Below, one piece after another: positions 47,875-58,938 of a stretch of DNA of 64,000 nt. The notes beneath the pieces are model-generated. The model was not told the origin of the DNA and did no database searches. It worked only from the letters and a program-made list of their open reading frames with translations. Every line of letters begins with the position of its first letter. Positions within the stretch are counted from its first letter, which is position 1. Origin of the DNA: Pedobacter sp. WC2423 (lineage in GTDB: Bacteria; Bacteroidota; Bacteroidia; Sphingobacteriales; Sphingobacteriaceae). The position numbers were made by a program, and so were the translations under genes. Where the stretch lies: NCBI RefSeq assembly GCF_040822065.1, contig NZ_CP162005.1, forward strand, positions 2,976,001 through 3,040,000, given 5' to 3'.

Positions 47875-49104
47875 CTAATTATTATCACTGGTGTGTTTTG
47901 TTTCTTTTACTGGTTTTGTTGTCACTTTAGCTTTTACTGGTTTTGCTACAGCTGGCTTAATGACAGCCTTTACTGATTTTTGTCCAGCTTTCACTGGTTT
48001 ATGCTCAGGTTTCACCCACTTTTTTTCAGGCGTTACTGGCTTATTTTCTGTTTTTACAGGTTTATGTACCGGTTTCACTACGGCAGCTTTTGCCGGACGC
48101 GGCACAACCTTTACCGGTTTATGGATCACCATCCCTGGTTTTGGTGTCGCTTTAACTACAGCCGGCGTATTTACTTTTTCCGCAGACTCACCCTCTGGAA
48201 TTCCCTGTGGATTATTCCGGAGCTCCGCTGCAACCTCAGCCCTCACCAGCGAATCCATTACTTTCCTTGCAGAAGCAATTGTTGGTTTTGCAGGTCTGGT
48301 TTTACCAGCCGACCCCAATATGGAATCCATATTGCTTTTTTCACAAACAATCTGATTGGTGTATTTTATGTTTATGGTTTTATACGTGTCCCATCCTACC
48401 TTTGGCATGGCCTCTTTATAAAAGGTCCTCAGGTTGGTCATTTTCGTTTGAAGAGAATCCGCATTTCCTAAAATGATACGCTGGTTACCCACTCTTGGTA
48501 TCAATTCGATATCATCTTTATCATTAACAAATATTTGTTCAATTTGTGAGTCCCACAAAGTATCTTTTTTCAAAAACAATGCCGTTTTATACAAATCTGA
48601 AGCCATCTTGGTAATCAAGGTATCTACCCTGCCACTAAAGTGCTCCAGAATCTTACCATTTGCGACCACAACATTTGCCGTAAAGTTCGGAGACACAGGC
48701 ATTTTAAGTCCATATTTATCGATATAAAAATCTTGTCCGCTCGAACTTATAATTCTCAATAAAGGTTGTCTCTGACTAATTTCAATATGAATTACACCGT
48801 CCATATCTGCATAAACTGTAGACAAAGCTATATAGGGATTTGACTTAATTTTTTCTTCAATTGCGTGCAGGTTAATGCCTTCCAGTTTACGACCAATTAA
48901 TTGTCCCTGACTCTGTTTCAATATCGCATCAATTTCCTCTCTTTCGATAAAATTATCTGCTCCAGGGATAAGGATTTTAATATTTGTTACATTGACAGTA
49001 TGTTTTTTTACCGATATAAAGCTCATAAGGGTAACTATTCCGCCAAGACAAAAAATCCAGGCAAAACATTTGAAAACAAATTTCCAGTCAATCCTTTTAA
49101 ACAT
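47875..49104 (-). CDS. ftsQ: Cell division protein FtsQ with a long basic Lys-Pro-Val tail
   Basis: Divisome membrane protein linking early and late proteins. An N-terminal helix (about 9-31) is followed by a POTRA/FtsQ periplasmic part (about 36-255). From about residue 313 to the end, an unusual tail of some 90 residues is built of Lys-Pro-Val repeats (HKPVK, KPV, VKPVHKPVKTENKPV), strongly basic. This is absent in E. coli FtsQ (276 residues). It overlaps the murC stop by 8 bp. The identity rests on position, topology and size of the core. Confidence 0.85.
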   Translation of the reverse strand: MFKRIDWKFVFKCFAWIFCLGGIVTLMSFISVKKHTVNVTNIKILIPGADNFIEREEIDAILKQSQGQLIGRKLEGINLHAIEEKIKSNPYIALSTVYADMDGVIHIEISQRQPLLRIISSSGQDFYIDKYGLKMPVSPNFTANVVVANGKILEHFSGRVDTLITKMASDLYKTALFLKKDTLWDSQIEQIFVNDKDDIELIPRVGNQRIILGNADSLQTKMTNLRTFYKEAMPKVGWDTYKTINIKYTNQIVCEKSNMDSILGSAGKTRPAKPTIASARKVMDSLVRAEVAAELRNNPQGIPEGESAEKVNTPAVVKATPKPGMVIHKPVKVVPRPAKAAVVKPVHKPVKTENKPVTPEKKWVKPEHKPVKAGQKSVKAVIKPAVAKPVKAKVTTKPVKETKHTSDNN

Positions 49105-50452
49105 TGGTCAAAATATTTTTTAACGGTTGAATCAAAGTATCAATATCTCCTGCTCCCACAGTAACCAATAATTCAGGTTGGTTTTCCTTTACATATCTCA
49201 GCACTTCTTCTTTCGAATACACCTCACTGTTTTCAAGCGTTAGCTTCGCTCTTAAAAATGCGGAAGTAATTCCTTCCATCGGTAATTCTCTTGCAGGGTA
49301 AATATCCAGCAGCAACAATTCATCAACCGTACTTAAAACTTCCGCAAACTCAGTTGCGAAGTCACGTGTACGGCTAAAAAGATGCGGTTGAAATACAACA
49401 GTCATCTTCTTGTCCGGATATAATTGTCTGACCGCATGAAAACAAGCACGCAACTCTTCAGGATGATGTGCATAGTCATCAATATAAATATGCTTATCTT
49501 CCCTGACAACATATTCAAAACGTCTTTTTACGCCTTTAAAATTCGCAACAGCAGCTTTCACTTTGACCGGATCAATCCCCAGTTTCAACGCAGCTGCCAT
49601 CGCTACAGTAGCATTTTCTACATTATGTTTTCCAGGAAGCATCAACGGTATATCCGTAATACTCACACTTTCGTCCTGATAATCAAAAACAAAATTCCCT
49701 TGCTCTACCCTGATATTTAAGGCTTGTACAGCAGCAACTGTATCACTGCCATAACTTATTCCCTCAGCAATCGGTAATCCTTGTTTAAAGAACAAAGTTC
49801 CCCCAGGCTTTAACTGTTTTGCAAACAACTGAAATGATTCCTCTAATTGTGCTGCATCTCCATAAATATCCAGGTGATCTGCATCCATAGAAGTAATCAC
49901 TGCGATATCCGGGTGTAAGGTTAAGAAAGAACGATCATACTCATCTGCCTCCACCACTACAACATTGTTATCACCAAGCAGGAAGTTACTTTGATAGTTT
50001 GTGGTAATTCCACCTAAAAAAGCAGTACATCCATAACCTGTATCCGTCAGAATATGTGCAACAATAGAAGAGGTAGTTGTTTTACCATGCGTACCCGCAA
50101 CAGCAATACAAAATTGTCCTTTACTAATGATCCCCAATACCTGGGAACGTTTCTGCAAATTGAAACCATTAGCTCTGAAATAATTCAGCAATACTGAATC
50201 TTTCGGAATCGCAGGCGTATAGACAATCAGCGTATCTGCCGTTGTCACTTCAAATTCCGAAGGCAATGTACTCAGCTCATCCGCATAAGAAATCAGAATT
50301 CCTTCCGCTTCCAGGTGGCTGGTTAAAACAGTCCGGGTTTTATCATATCCGCCAACCAGGCAGCCGCGTTTGTTAAAGTAACGCGCAAGCGCACTCATTC
50401 CGATACCACCGGCACCAATAAAATAAACGCGTTTGATTAAATCCAGTTCCAT
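49097..50452 (-). CDS. murC: UDP-N-acetylmuramate-L-alanine ligase
   Basis: Adds L-alanine to UDP-MurNAc. The 451-residue Mur ligase has the N-terminal IGAGGIGMSALA (12-23), the ATP loop VAGTHGKTTTSS (about 117-128) and a C-terminal domain with DDYAHHPEELR. It starts right after murG (adjacent bases) and overlaps ftsQ by 8 bp. Confidence 0.96.
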   Translation of the reverse strand: MELDLIKRVYFIGAGGIGMSALARYFNKRGCLVGGYDKTRTVLTSHLEAEGILISYADELSTLPSEFEVTTADTLIVYTPAIPKDSVLLNYFRANGFNLQKRSQVLGIISKGQFCIAVAGTHGKTTTSSIVAHILTDTGYGCTAFLGGITTNYQSNFLLGDNNVVVVEADEYDRSFLTLHPDIAVITSMDADHLDIYGDAAQLEESFQLFAKQLKPGGTLFFKQGLPIAEGISYGSDTVAAVQALNIRVEQGNFVFDYQDESVSITDIPLMLPGKHNVENATVAMAAALKLGIDPVKVKAAVANFKGVKRRFEYVVREDKHIYIDDYAHHPEELRACFHAVRQLYPDKKMTVVFQPHLFSRTRDFATEFAEVLSTVDELLLLDIYPARELPMEGITSAFLRAKLTLENSEVYSKEEVLRYVKENQPELLVTVGAGDIDTLIQPLKNILTNV

Positions 50453-51565
50453 TTATATATCTTTCTTTACTGCTAGTTTAAATACTTCGCTTGCAATCAG
50501 TTCATCAGCTTGTGGCAAAGCCATCTCCCCGATATTTACCGACAACTGTTCACAACGAACTTCATCTTTTAATAATTCCAGCGCCTGCGTAACCAAAGTA
50601 TCCTCCGCAGAGCGGTCATTGATTAAAAGAGCTGCATTTCTTTTCACCAATGCCATGGCATTTTTAGTCTGATGATCTTCAGCCACATTAGGCGAAGGCA
50701 CCAGGATTACTGGTTTTTTAATCAGGCAGAGTTCAGCAATTGTTCCTGCTCCCGCTCTTGAGATAATCACATCGGCAGCTGCATAAGCCAGATCCATCTG
50801 ATTCAGAAATTCCAGTATCCGTACATTCGGATGAAAACTTGCGCCAAGACGCTGTATAATTCCTGCATAATAATATTTACCAGTTTGCCAGATTAACTGT
50901 ACATCCTGAGCTATAAAATCCTGTAAATGCTTTTCAATACTTTTATTCAATGTGGCAGCACCAAGACTCCCCCCTGTAACCAGAACAGTTTTCTTTAGCG
51001 GATCCAGTTTCAGCAATTCCGATCCGTGGAAACGCTTATTGTAAATCTCAACTACATCTTTACGTACCGGATTACCCGTTTTTAATATACGATCAGCCGG
51101 AAAGAATTGCTCCATTCCATCAAAAGCAACACATATTTTCGAAGCCTTTTTCCCTAGTCTTTTGTTGGTCATACCAGCATATGAATTCTGCTCTTGTATC
51201 AGGTATGGAACATTCTTCCAGGAAGCCGCAAATAAAATCGGCCCCGAAGCATAACCACCAACACCAACTACCACATCAGGCTTAAAGGTTGCAATCAGCT
51301 TCAATGCTTTTTGCATGCTGTCAATCAGTTTAAAAGGTAAACTGAGATTTTTGAGTATTGATCCCCTTTGAATCCCACTGATATTCAAGCCTACAATTTT
51401 GTACCCGGCAGCAGGAACTTTTTCCATTTCCATTCTGCCTGTTGCGCCTACAAATAATATTTCACACTCAGGCTCTATGCGTTTGAGCGCATTTGCGATC
51501 GCAATGGCAGGAAAAATATGTCCGCCAGTACCGCCTCCTGAAATGATTATTTTTGTTGGTCCCAT
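50453..51565 (-). CDS. murG: UDP-GlcNAc transferase MurG (lipid II synthesis)
   Basis: Transfers GlcNAc to lipid I on the cytoplasmic membrane face. The 370-residue GT-B protein shows SGGGTGGHIFPAIAIA (9-24), VVGVGGYASGP and the second glycine-rich motif VTGGSLGAATLN; the donor-site region is ISRAGAGTIAELC. It is tightly placed between ftsW (10-bp gap) and murC (adjacent). Confidence 0.96.
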   Translation of the reverse strand: MGPTKIIISGGGTGGHIFPAIAIANALKRIEPECEILFVGATGRMEMEKVPAAGYKIVGLNISGIQRGSILKNLSLPFKLIDSMQKALKLIATFKPDVVVGVGGYASGPILFAASWKNVPYLIQEQNSYAGMTNKRLGKKASKICVAFDGMEQFFPADRILKTGNPVRKDVVEIYNKRFHGSELLKLDPLKKTVLVTGGSLGAATLNKSIEKHLQDFIAQDVQLIWQTGKYYYAGIIQRLGASFHPNVRILEFLNQMDLAYAAADVIISRAGAGTIAELCLIKKPVILVPSPNVAEDHQTKNAMALVKRNAALLINDRSAEDTLVTQALELLKDEVRCEQLSVNIGEMALPQADELIASEVFKLAVKKDI

Positions 51566-51575
51566 TTTATATATT

Positions 51576-52784
51576 TTATGTCATTGCAGGTAACTCACCT
51601 ACAATCACTTTATTTACTTTACTTGCTGGTTTAGCCAGATCTTCGCTTAACCCTTTTTTACCATTCTCTTCTACATCCCTGCTTACGCTCAGGATAATTC
51701 CAAAAGCGATACTCGTGAAAATCATCGAAGTACCACCCATGCTTACTAACGGCAAAGGGACACCTGTTACGGGTCCTAAACCTACGGCTACCGCCATGTT
51801 TGCAAAAGCCTGTATCGTCAAACTAAAACTCAGTCCGGCGGCGAGCAGTGCCCCAAAGGCCTTCGGACTCTGCGTGACAATCCTGACGCACCGGTACAGC
51901 AGTACCAGGTACAGGACGATAATAATCAATGCCCCAAACAAACCATACTCCTCTACGATAATCGCAAAGATAAAATCGGAATAGGGATGAGGCAGGAAGT
52001 TACGCTGGGTACTATTTCCCGGCCCTTTTCCAAAAATCCCACCAGATGCCAATGCAATTTTAGCCTGATCTGCCTGGTATGTTTTATCTGAATGCTGAGT
52101 TTCAGGATGCAAATAAGAATTGACACGTGACTTGTAAGTCTCTCGTCTCGGCCCCAGGAAAACAACAAACATCAGCAGCACAAAACCGCCGGCACAAACC
52201 ACCAGGATTTGTTTGATACTGATCCGGCCTATAATTAATAATAAGATACTTACCCCAAACAACATCAGCGCTGTTGATAAATTGGCCAGTGCAATCAAAA
52301 CAAAGACCACACAAACAGAGCCCATAATCGGAATAAATGAAGTCTTCACATCTTTAATATTTTCCTGCTTCTTGGTCAGCATCCTGGCCAGAAATGTAAT
52401 CAGCGCAAGTTTTGCCAAATCGGAGGTTTGAAAAGTCAATCCGATAATAGGAATCTTAACCCACCTGGAAGCATCATTCAGGCTCGTTCCGAAAACCAGC
52501 GTATAAAACAACAGCGGAATCGTAATAATCATCAGGATTTTTGAAATCCCAGCATAATATTGATAATCCACTAAATGCGCAATATAGATCATACCAATCC
52601 CCATCACCACAAAAATCAAGTGTTTGGTGAGCAGTATTTTCTCTACAGTTTTGCCCTGTTTATAAGCTAGTGTTCCAGTTGCACTATAAACCGCAAAAAT
52701 AGAGATCAGAGACAACAGGATAATGATCAGCCATATCCAGCGGTCCCCTTTTGTTTTCTCTAAAAGCGCCTGTACTGTACCCAT
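51576..52784 (-). CDS. ftsW: Peptidoglycan glycosyltransferase FtsW (SEDS family)
   Basis: Polymerises lipid II at the septum. The 402 residues hold about ten membrane helices. The SEDS landmarks GGIFGKGPGNSTQRNFLPHPYSDFIFA and GPVTGVPLPLVSMGGTSM are clear. A tail of about 45 charged residues follows the last helix. It lies 2 bp after murD and before murG, the usual order for this cluster. Confidence 0.95.
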   Translation of the reverse strand: MGTVQALLEKTKGDRWIWLIIILLSLISIFAVYSATGTLAYKQGKTVEKILLTKHLIFVVMGIGMIYIAHLVDYQYYAGISKILMIITIPLLFYTLVFGTSLNDASRWVKIPIIGLTFQTSDLAKLALITFLARMLTKKQENIKDVKTSFIPIMGSVCVVFVLIALANLSTALMLFGVSILLLIIGRISIKQILVVCAGGFVLLMFVVFLGPRRETYKSRVNSYLHPETQHSDKTYQADQAKIALASGGIFGKGPGNSTQRNFLPHPYSDFIFAIIVEEYGLFGALIIIVLYLVLLYRCVRIVTQSPKAFGALLAAGLSFSLTIQAFANMAVAVGLGPVTGVPLPLVSMGGTSMIFTSIAFGIILSVSRDVEENGKKGLSEDLAKPASKVNKVIVGELPAMT

Positions 52785-52786
52785 TT

Positions 52787-54130
52787 TTATAATTCTTTTA
52801 CAGCCATTTTGAATTGGTTTCCACGGTCTTCATAATTCTTAAACAAATCAAAACTTGCACAAGCTGGTGACAACAACACGGTATTCCCTTTTGTTGCCAG
52901 GTGATAAGCTACCTGTACGGCTTCATTTGCAGAGAACGTATTGACAATAATTTCCACATCATTCTCAAAAGCTTCGTGAATACGTTTATTATTTTTACCC
53001 AGGCAAACAATAGCTTTCACTTTTTGCTTCACCAGGTCTTTCAGCATATCATAATCATTACCCTTATCCACACCACCCATAATCAGGATCACGTCGGTAT
53101 TTACACTTTCCAGCGCATACCAGGTAGAATTCACATTGGTTGCTTTTGAATCATTGATGTAATCCACACCCGAAATCCTGGCGACATGCTCTAACCGGTG
53201 TTCAATATTTTTAATATCTCCCATACTTTCTCTGATGGTCGCATTGCGGATTTCCAACACTTTAGCGACTATGCCCGAAGCCATAGAGTTGTAGATATTA
53301 TGCTTGCCTTGTAAAGCTAACTCTGAAATTGACATGGTTAAATGGTCTTTTGGATTTATATTGATATGAATATTGTTGCCTTCCAGATAAGCTCCGCCCT
53401 CTACCTTTTTACGAATAGAGAATGGACATTTCTGTGAATTCACCTTCGTGCCTTTTAAAGCCTTCAGGGTTTCTTCATCATCGGCACAAAAGATAAAATG
53501 ATCTTCAGGTCTCTGATTCTGTACAATACGCATTTTTGAAGCTGCGTAATTTGTCATTTTGTAATCGTACCTGTCCAGATGGTCAGGCGTAATGTTTAAA
53601 AGTACAGCGATATCAGCTCTGAAATCATACATATCATCCAGCATAAAGCTCGATATTTCCAGTACATACCAATCGAAATTCTCTGTCGCTACCTGTGCTG
53701 CAAAACTATGTCCTATGTTACCTGCAAGGCCAACATTTAAGCCTGCTTTTTTAAGGATATGGTAAGTCAGCATCGTTGTGGTTGTTTTACCATTTGAACC
53801 GGTAATACAAATAGTTTTTGCCGTTGTATATCTTTTAGCAAACTCAATTTCTGAGATCACCGGAATATTTTTCTTCTTCAGTTCTTTGATAATAGATACA
53901 GAATCAGCAATTCCAGGGCTCTTGATCACTTCATTTGCATTCATGATTGATGAAGCTGTATGCTGCTTCTCTTCAAATGCAATATTCAGTTCCACTAATG
54001 TTTCTTTATAACGGCCGGCAATTGCCCCGAAATCTGAAACAAAAACATCAAAGCCCTGCTTCTGTGCCAATATTGCTGCACCTACCCCGCTTTCACCAGC
54101 TCCAAGTATGACGATTCTTTGCTTTTCCAT
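52787..54130 (-). CDS. murD: UDP-N-acetylmuramoylalanine-D-glutamate ligase
   Basis: Adds D-glutamate to the peptide stem. The 447-residue Mur ligase has VILGAGESGVGAAIL (7-21), the ATP loop CITGSNGKTTTTM (about 112-124) and NDSKATNVNSTWYALE (about 316-331). Its start shares one base with the mraY stop (TAATG), so translation is coupled. Confidence 0.96.
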   Translation of the reverse strand: MEKQRIVILGAGESGVGAAILAQKQGFDVFVSDFGAIAGRYKETLVELNIAFEEKQHTASSIMNANEVIKSPGIADSVSIIKELKKKNIPVISEIEFAKRYTTAKTICITGSNGKTTTTMLTYHILKKAGLNVGLAGNIGHSFAAQVATENFDWYVLEISSFMLDDMYDFRADIAVLLNITPDHLDRYDYKMTNYAASKMRIVQNQRPEDHFIFCADDEETLKALKGTKVNSQKCPFSIRKKVEGGAYLEGNNIHININPKDHLTMSISELALQGKHNIYNSMASGIVAKVLEIRNATIRESMGDIKNIEHRLEHVARISGVDYINDSKATNVNSTWYALESVNTDVILIMGGVDKGNDYDMLKDLVKQKVKAIVCLGKNNKRIHEAFENDVEIIVNTFSANEAVQVAYHLATKGNTVLLSPACASFDLFKNYEDRGNQFKMAVKEL

Positions 54131-55377
54131 TATCTCAGTTTTAAAGTGATGATGGTGATGATGGCCAATAATATTCCTACAATCCAGAAGCGTGTAACAA
54201 TTTTCGCTTCATGGTATCCTTTTTTCTGGTAATGGTGGTGCAACGGCGACATCAGAAAAATCCTTCTGCCCTCTCCAAAGCGCCTTTTAGTATATTTAAA
54301 GTAAGATACCTGGAGCATAACCGAAGTTACCTCAATCAGGAATACCCCGCATAAAATCGGGATCAGTAATTCTTTCCTGATCATAATTGCCAGAGCAGCG
54401 ATAATCCCACCAATAGCGAGACTTCCTGTATCCCCCATAAAAACCTGTGCAGGGTAAGAATTATACCACAAAAATCCGACACAAGCGCCCACAAATGCAC
54501 CCGCAAAAATCATCAGCTCACCGGAATTGGGGATATACAGGATATTCAGGTAATCCGCAATCACCGTATTACCCGAAACGTAAGCCAGTAAGCCCAGCGT
54601 AATCCCTATAATCGCAGAAGTACCCGTTGCCAGGCCATCTATTCCATCCGTTAAATTTGCGCCGTTAGAAACCGCTGTGATGATAATCACCACAAAAAGG
54701 ATAAAAACGAAAACTGCATATTTCTCATAACCAGGGCCTAAAAACTTAAGTACCTTAGCATAATCAAATTCATTATTTTTATAAAAAGGAATATTGGTAA
54801 TTGTTGATTTTACATCCTGTGTGTAATAGAATTTCTCTCCCTTTTGTCTCAATACCATCGGCGCCGAATTTTTGCTCACCCCGGTTTCATCCACAGTTTG
54901 TCTGACTACGATATTAGGATTGAAATACATCGTCCAGCCAATGATTAACGCTAATCCTACCTGTCCGACAATTTTAAACCTTCCTGCAAGGCCTTCTTTA
55001 TTTTTCTTAAATACTTTAATATAATCATCCACAAAACCTACTGCTCCCATCCATACCGTCGTTACAATCATCAGTAACACGTATACATTAGTCAGGTTGG
55101 CCAGTAATAAAGTCGGGATCAGGATACCCATCAGAATCATTACCCCGCCCATAGTTGGCGTACCTTGTTTCTGCATTTGTCCTTCCAGACCTAAATTCCT
55201 TACTGTTTCCCCCACCTGCATTTTGTGCAGATAGTTGATAATTCTTCTTCCGAAAACAGTGGTAATAATCAACGAAATGATAATCGCCAGTGAAGTACGG
55301 AAAGTAATATACTGGAACAACCTTAATCCAGGAAATTCGTAATGTGCATTTAAATATTCAAATAGATAATATAGCAT
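54130..55377 (-). CDS. mraY: Phospho-MurNAc-pentapeptide transferase MraY
   Basis: Makes lipid I at the inner membrane. The 415 residues include [14 protein letters not shown] (about 69-82), FVDDYIKV (about 117-124) and [10 protein letters not shown] plus the [11 protein letters not shown] loop, with about ten helices. It is longer than E. coli MraY (360), mainly by an insert of about 55 residues near 165-225, common in Bacteroidota. Both ends share a base with neighbours (TAATG overlaps with murE and murD). Confidence 0.96.
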   Translation of the reverse strand: MLYYLFEYLNAHYEFPGLRLFQYITFRTSLAIIISLIITTVFGRRIINYLHKMQVGETVRNLGLEGQMQKQGTPTMGGVMILMGILIPTLLLANLTNVYVLLMIVTTVWMGAVGFVDDYIKVFKKNKEGLAGRFKIVGQVGLALIIGWTMYFNPNIVVRQTVDETGVSKNSAPMVLRQKGEKFYYTQDVKSTITNIPFYKNNEFDYAKVLKFLGPGYEKYAVFVFILFVVIIITAVSNGANLTDGIDGLATGTSAIIGITLGLLAYVSGNTVIADYLNILYIPNSGELMIFAGAFVGACVGFLWYNSYPAQVFMGDTGSLAIGGIIAALAIMIRKELLIPILCGVFLIEVTSVMLQVSYFKYTKRRFGEGRRIFLMSPLHHHYQKKGYHEAKIVTRFWIVGILLAIITIITLKLR

Positions 55378-56834
55378 TAGCTGATTAAGTTTAATTGTTC
55401 CATTAACACTTCTTTATCATCAAAATGATACTTTACTCCATTGATATCCTGGTATTTTTCATGTCCTTTACCCGCAATCAGGATAATATCACCTGGTCTG
55501 GCTAAATGACAAGCTGTTTTTATAGCTTCCTTGCGGTCTGCAATCGTTAATGTTTTTCTGCGGTTAGTTGGCGATACACCAGCTTCCATATCCGCCAGAA
55601 TCTGATGCGGATCTTCCGTTCTTGGATTATCTGAAGTCAGGATTACTTTATCGCTCCAGTCACAAGCTACCTGAGCCATTACCGGACGTTTGGTTTTATC
55701 TCTGTCTCCACCGCAACCAATTACTGTAATTACCTGCTCTGTCCCTTTTCTGATATCATGAATTGTACTCAATACATTCTGAACAGCGTCAGGTGTATGT
55801 GCATAATCCACCAGGCCAATAATCTGTTTGGAGTTAGGTATTTCTTCAAATCTGCCTTCAGCACCAGTTAAGTTGCTCAATAGCGTTAATACCTGAAGCT
55901 TATCCTGACCCAATAAAATAGCCGTACCATAAACGGCAGCCAGGTTATAAGCATTGAATGAACCTACCAGTTTGAAAAACACATCGGTATGGTCAATTTC
56001 AAGATTCAGGCCACTGAACCTGTTTTCAATAATGCTTACTTTATAATCAGCCAGTTGCTTTAAGGCATAAGTTTTTTTAGAAGCCTTCGTATTCTGAAGC
56101 ATCACCATCCCGTTTTTATCATCGGAATTGGTCAGCGCGAAAGAACCTTTTGGAAGACCATCAAAAAATGATTTCTTAGCTTTTATATAATTGTCAAATG
56201 TTTGATGAAAATCAAGATGATCATGTGTGATGTTTGAAAACACACCGCCTGCAAAAGTCAATCCTTCTATTCTGTGTTGCACCATCGCATGAGAACTTAC
56301 TTCCATAAAGCAGTAAGTACAACCCAGCTCTACCATTTGCTTCAGGAGCTGATTCAGCGCCAATGGATTTGGTGTGGTATGTGTAGCCGCAATGATTTGA
56401 TCATTCACCTGATTTTGTACCGTAGAAATTAATCCGGTATGGAAACCAAGGCCTCTGAATAATTTAAATAAAATAGTAGCAATGGTTGTTTTCCCATTTG
56501 TTCCGGTAATTCCAACCAGTTTCAACGAAGAAGAAGGATTTCCATAATAATTGGATGCCATTATCCCCAATGCCACCGAAGTATTTTCTACCACGATATA
56601 AGTCACCTCAGGATTTACCACTGCCGGTGTTTCTTCACAAAGAATAACTGTTGCTCCGGCAGCAATAGTCTGGTTAATAAAAGTATGTCCGTCCGACAAA
56701 GTTCCCTTTACCGCAAAAAATACAGCACCTTGCTGCACCTCACGTGAGTCAAACGTAAGCGCACTAATTACCCTGTTGGTTTTTCCAATCAGGTTTTTAA
56801 TCGCCACTCCATATAAAACATCCTGCAACTGCAT
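55377..56834 (-). CDS. murE: UDP-MurNAc-tripeptide synthetase MurE
   Basis: Adds the third residue (normally diaminopimelate) to the stem. The 485-residue Mur ligase shows SRxV-type N-domain features, the ATP loop [14 protein letters not shown] (about 107-120) and the C-terminal [12 protein letters not shown] (about 396-407), whose DNPR motif marks meso-diaminopimelate enzymes. That fits dapA in this window. It begins 1 bp after the ftsI stop. Confidence 0.96.
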   Translation of the reverse strand: MQLQDVLYGVAIKNLIGKTNRVISALTFDSREVQQGAVFFAVKGTLSDGHTFINQTIAAGATVILCEETPAVVNPEVTYIVVENTSVALGIMASNYYGNPSSSLKLVGITGTNGKTTIATILFKLFRGLGFHTGLISTVQNQVNDQIIAATHTTPNPLALNQLLKQMVELGCTYCFMEVSSHAMVQHRIEGLTFAGGVFSNITHDHLDFHQTFDNYIKAKKSFFDGLPKGSFALTNSDDKNGMVMLQNTKASKKTYALKQLADYKVSIIENRFSGLNLEIDHTDVFFKLVGSFNAYNLAAVYGTAILLGQDKLQVLTLLSNLTGAEGRFEEIPNSKQIIGLVDYAHTPDAVQNVLSTIHDIRKGTEQVITVIGCGGDRDKTKRPVMAQVACDWSDKVILTSDNPRTEDPHQILADMEAGVSPTNRRKTLTIADRKEAIKTACHLARPGDIILIAGKGHEKYQDINGVKYHFDDKEVLMEQLNLIS

Positions 56835-56835
56835 C

Positions 56836-58938
56836 TTATTTCAATTCTAATTGTACCAATAATCCTCTTCCAATTTTCATCCCTGAAGGAATCGACTGGC
56901 TTATTACTTTTCCACTTCCCTTAACCTGTGTTTTTAAACCGGCATTCCCTAAAAGATATAAAGCATCTTTTAAGCCCATTCCGCTTACATTAGGCATCAT
57001 ACCTTTCACAGAACTATATTCCTGGTAAACAATTCCATTGCTGGTATCCACACTATTGAAATAGTCAGATTTCGCAGCATAAAGGGCTTTAATTCCCAGG
57101 GCATTGTAAACACTTTTCACTGCCTTACTCTGTCCTGCTTTCGCTTCAGGACTTTTTGTGTTTCCAACCAGATGGTCAGTCACATTGTTATACATCTGCG
57201 CATCACTTGCGTAAATACGATCTGCAATTTCTTTAAATACCGGCCCGGCAACTGATCCCCCGTAATAGCCATTTTTAGGTCCGTTGATAGAAACCATAAT
57301 AGAGTACTTAGGCTTATCAGCCGGGAAGTAACCACAAAAAGAAGCCTGATAACTTCTCTTAGCTTTATAACCTTTATTTCCATCAGCTACCTGTGCAGTA
57401 CCTGTTTTACCAGCTACCCGGTAAAACGGAGATCCCATCAGTTTACCAGTACCTTCTGTGACCACACCTTCCAGCATCGCCTGTAATTTTTTCACTGTCG
57501 TTTCAGAACAAACCCGCTCACTGATTACCCTGGCATGAAACTGTTCAATCGGGTTTCCCAACCTTCTGATTTCTTTTACAAAAATTGGTGCTATATATTT
57601 TCCATCGTTAGCGATGGCATTATAAAACGTCAAAATCTGCAGCGGAGTAATCTGCATTTCATAACCATAAGCCATCTGCGCTAAAGTCAGACCACTCCAG
57701 GATTTATAGGCAGGATTCTTAATGACAGGTTTGGTTTCCCCGGGAATTTGCAGTCCCAGCTTTTCATTCATATGGATCTTATATAAATGATCCGTAAATT
57801 CTTTAGGGTCATCTTTATAAGCGCTATAAACAAATTTGGCTACCGCCGTATTGGATGAAACCTCAAATGCCTTTTTAGCAGTGACCACTCCTACGCTCCC
57901 ATGGGAATCTTTTATATTATGGTTATAAAGCCTGTAAACACCATTTCCAGTATCCACCGTAGTATTCGTATCTATTTTTTTATCTTCCAGCAAAGCCATA
58001 TAAGAGGCCAGTTTAAAAGTAGATCCCGGATCCTGGCTTCCACCTATCGCGTAATTGAACATCTCTTTGTAAACACCTTCACTCTCCCTGGTAAAATTCG
58101 CAACTGCTCTGACTTCACCAGTTTCCACCTCCATCAAAATCACTGTCCCATGATCTGCATCACTTTTAATCATTTGTTTCTCTAATGCGCTCTGTGCCAG
58201 ATCCTGCATATTGATATCGATCGTAGAAATGATATCAGCCCCTTCTTTAGGAGCAATTTCAGCCTCATCATTAACCGGCATCCAGACACCACCAGCAATA
58301 CGTTGAACTAATCTTTTACCACTTTCCCCATTAATATAATTTCCGTAAGCCCCTTCCAGCCCTACGCCATTGGAAACGTTTTCATTTTTATACCCGATCG
58401 TCCTTTTTGCAAGGTTCTGAAAAGGCAAAATTCTTTTATTCTGCTGAATGGCCATTAAACCACCACTGTACTTTCCAATATTATATAATGGGAAAGTCCT
58501 CAATTCTTTGAGCTGCTGATAATTCACTTTACGCTTGATCAATAAATATCTGACGCTGTCTGCTCTGGCAGTACGCAGCATACGTGAATATTCCTTTGGT
58601 GTTTTATCCACAAAAAACTGTGAAAGTTTCATAGCCAGAGAATCCACCTTGGCATAAAAAACTTTATTCTCACTAATTCCGCCAGCGTACAAATCCATTC
58701 TCAGTTCATACTCTGGTACAGATGTAGCTAACAGGCTTCCATCATTAGAATAAATATTACCACGTGCAGCATCCACATTGATATACTTTGTAGAGAGACT
58801 GTCGGCCATGGCACGCCATTTATGCCCCTCTACAAATTGTACATCGCATAATCTGACCAATACTGCCACGGCAAGCAGTACAATCAGTCCGAAGGACAAA
58901 TAAACACGTAATAGTATGTTAGCTCTAATGTTCATCAC
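56836..58938 (-). CDS. ftsI: Penicillin-binding protein FtsI/PBP3-type with C-terminal PASTA domain
   Basis: Septal transpeptidase. The 700 residues have a membrane anchor (about 8-29), a dimerisation domain, and the transpeptidase motifs STFK (Ser306), SSN (361-363) and KTGTA (511-515). A PASTA-like repeat covers about 640-700 (PNVSGMGLKDALYLLGNAGL). PASTA on division PBPs is typical of Gram-positives and Bacteroidota, not E. coli. The start overlaps ftsL by 14 bp. Confidence 0.94.
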   Translation of the reverse strand: MMNIRANILLRVYLSFGLIVLLAVAVLVRLCDVQFVEGHKWRAMADSLSTKYINVDAARGNIYSNDGSLLATSVPEYELRMDLYAGGISENKVFYAKVDSLAMKLSQFFVDKTPKEYSRMLRTARADSVRYLLIKRKVNYQQLKELRTFPLYNIGKYSGGLMAIQQNKRILPFQNLAKRTIGYKNENVSNGVGLEGAYGNYINGESGKRLVQRIAGGVWMPVNDEAEIAPKEGADIISTIDINMQDLAQSALEKQMIKSDADHGTVILMEVETGEVRAVANFTRESEGVYKEMFNYAIGGSQDPGSTFKLASYMALLEDKKIDTNTTVDTGNGVYRLYNHNIKDSHGSVGVVTAKKAFEVSSNTAVAKFVYSAYKDDPKEFTDHLYKIHMNEKLGLQIPGETKPVIKNPAYKSWSGLTLAQMAYGYEMQITPLQILTFYNAIANDGKYIAPIFVKEIRRLGNPIEQFHARVISERVCSETTVKKLQAMLEGVVTEGTGKLMGSPFYRVAGKTGTAQVADGNKGYKAKRSYQASFCGYFPADKPKYSIMVSINGPKNGYYGGSVAGPVFKEIADRIYASDAQMYNNVTDHLVGNTKSPEAKAGQSKAVKSVYNALGIKALYAAKSDYFNSVDTSNGIVYQEYSSVKGMMPNVSGMGLKDALYLLGNAGLKTQVKGSGKVISQSIPSGMKIGRGLLVQLELK

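Noticed and set aside
47891..48727. Several long open frames on the plus strand opposite ftsQ
   Set aside because: They mirror the repetitive Lys-Pro-Val codons of the FtsQ tail and its core; composition is low complexity and no domain is seen.
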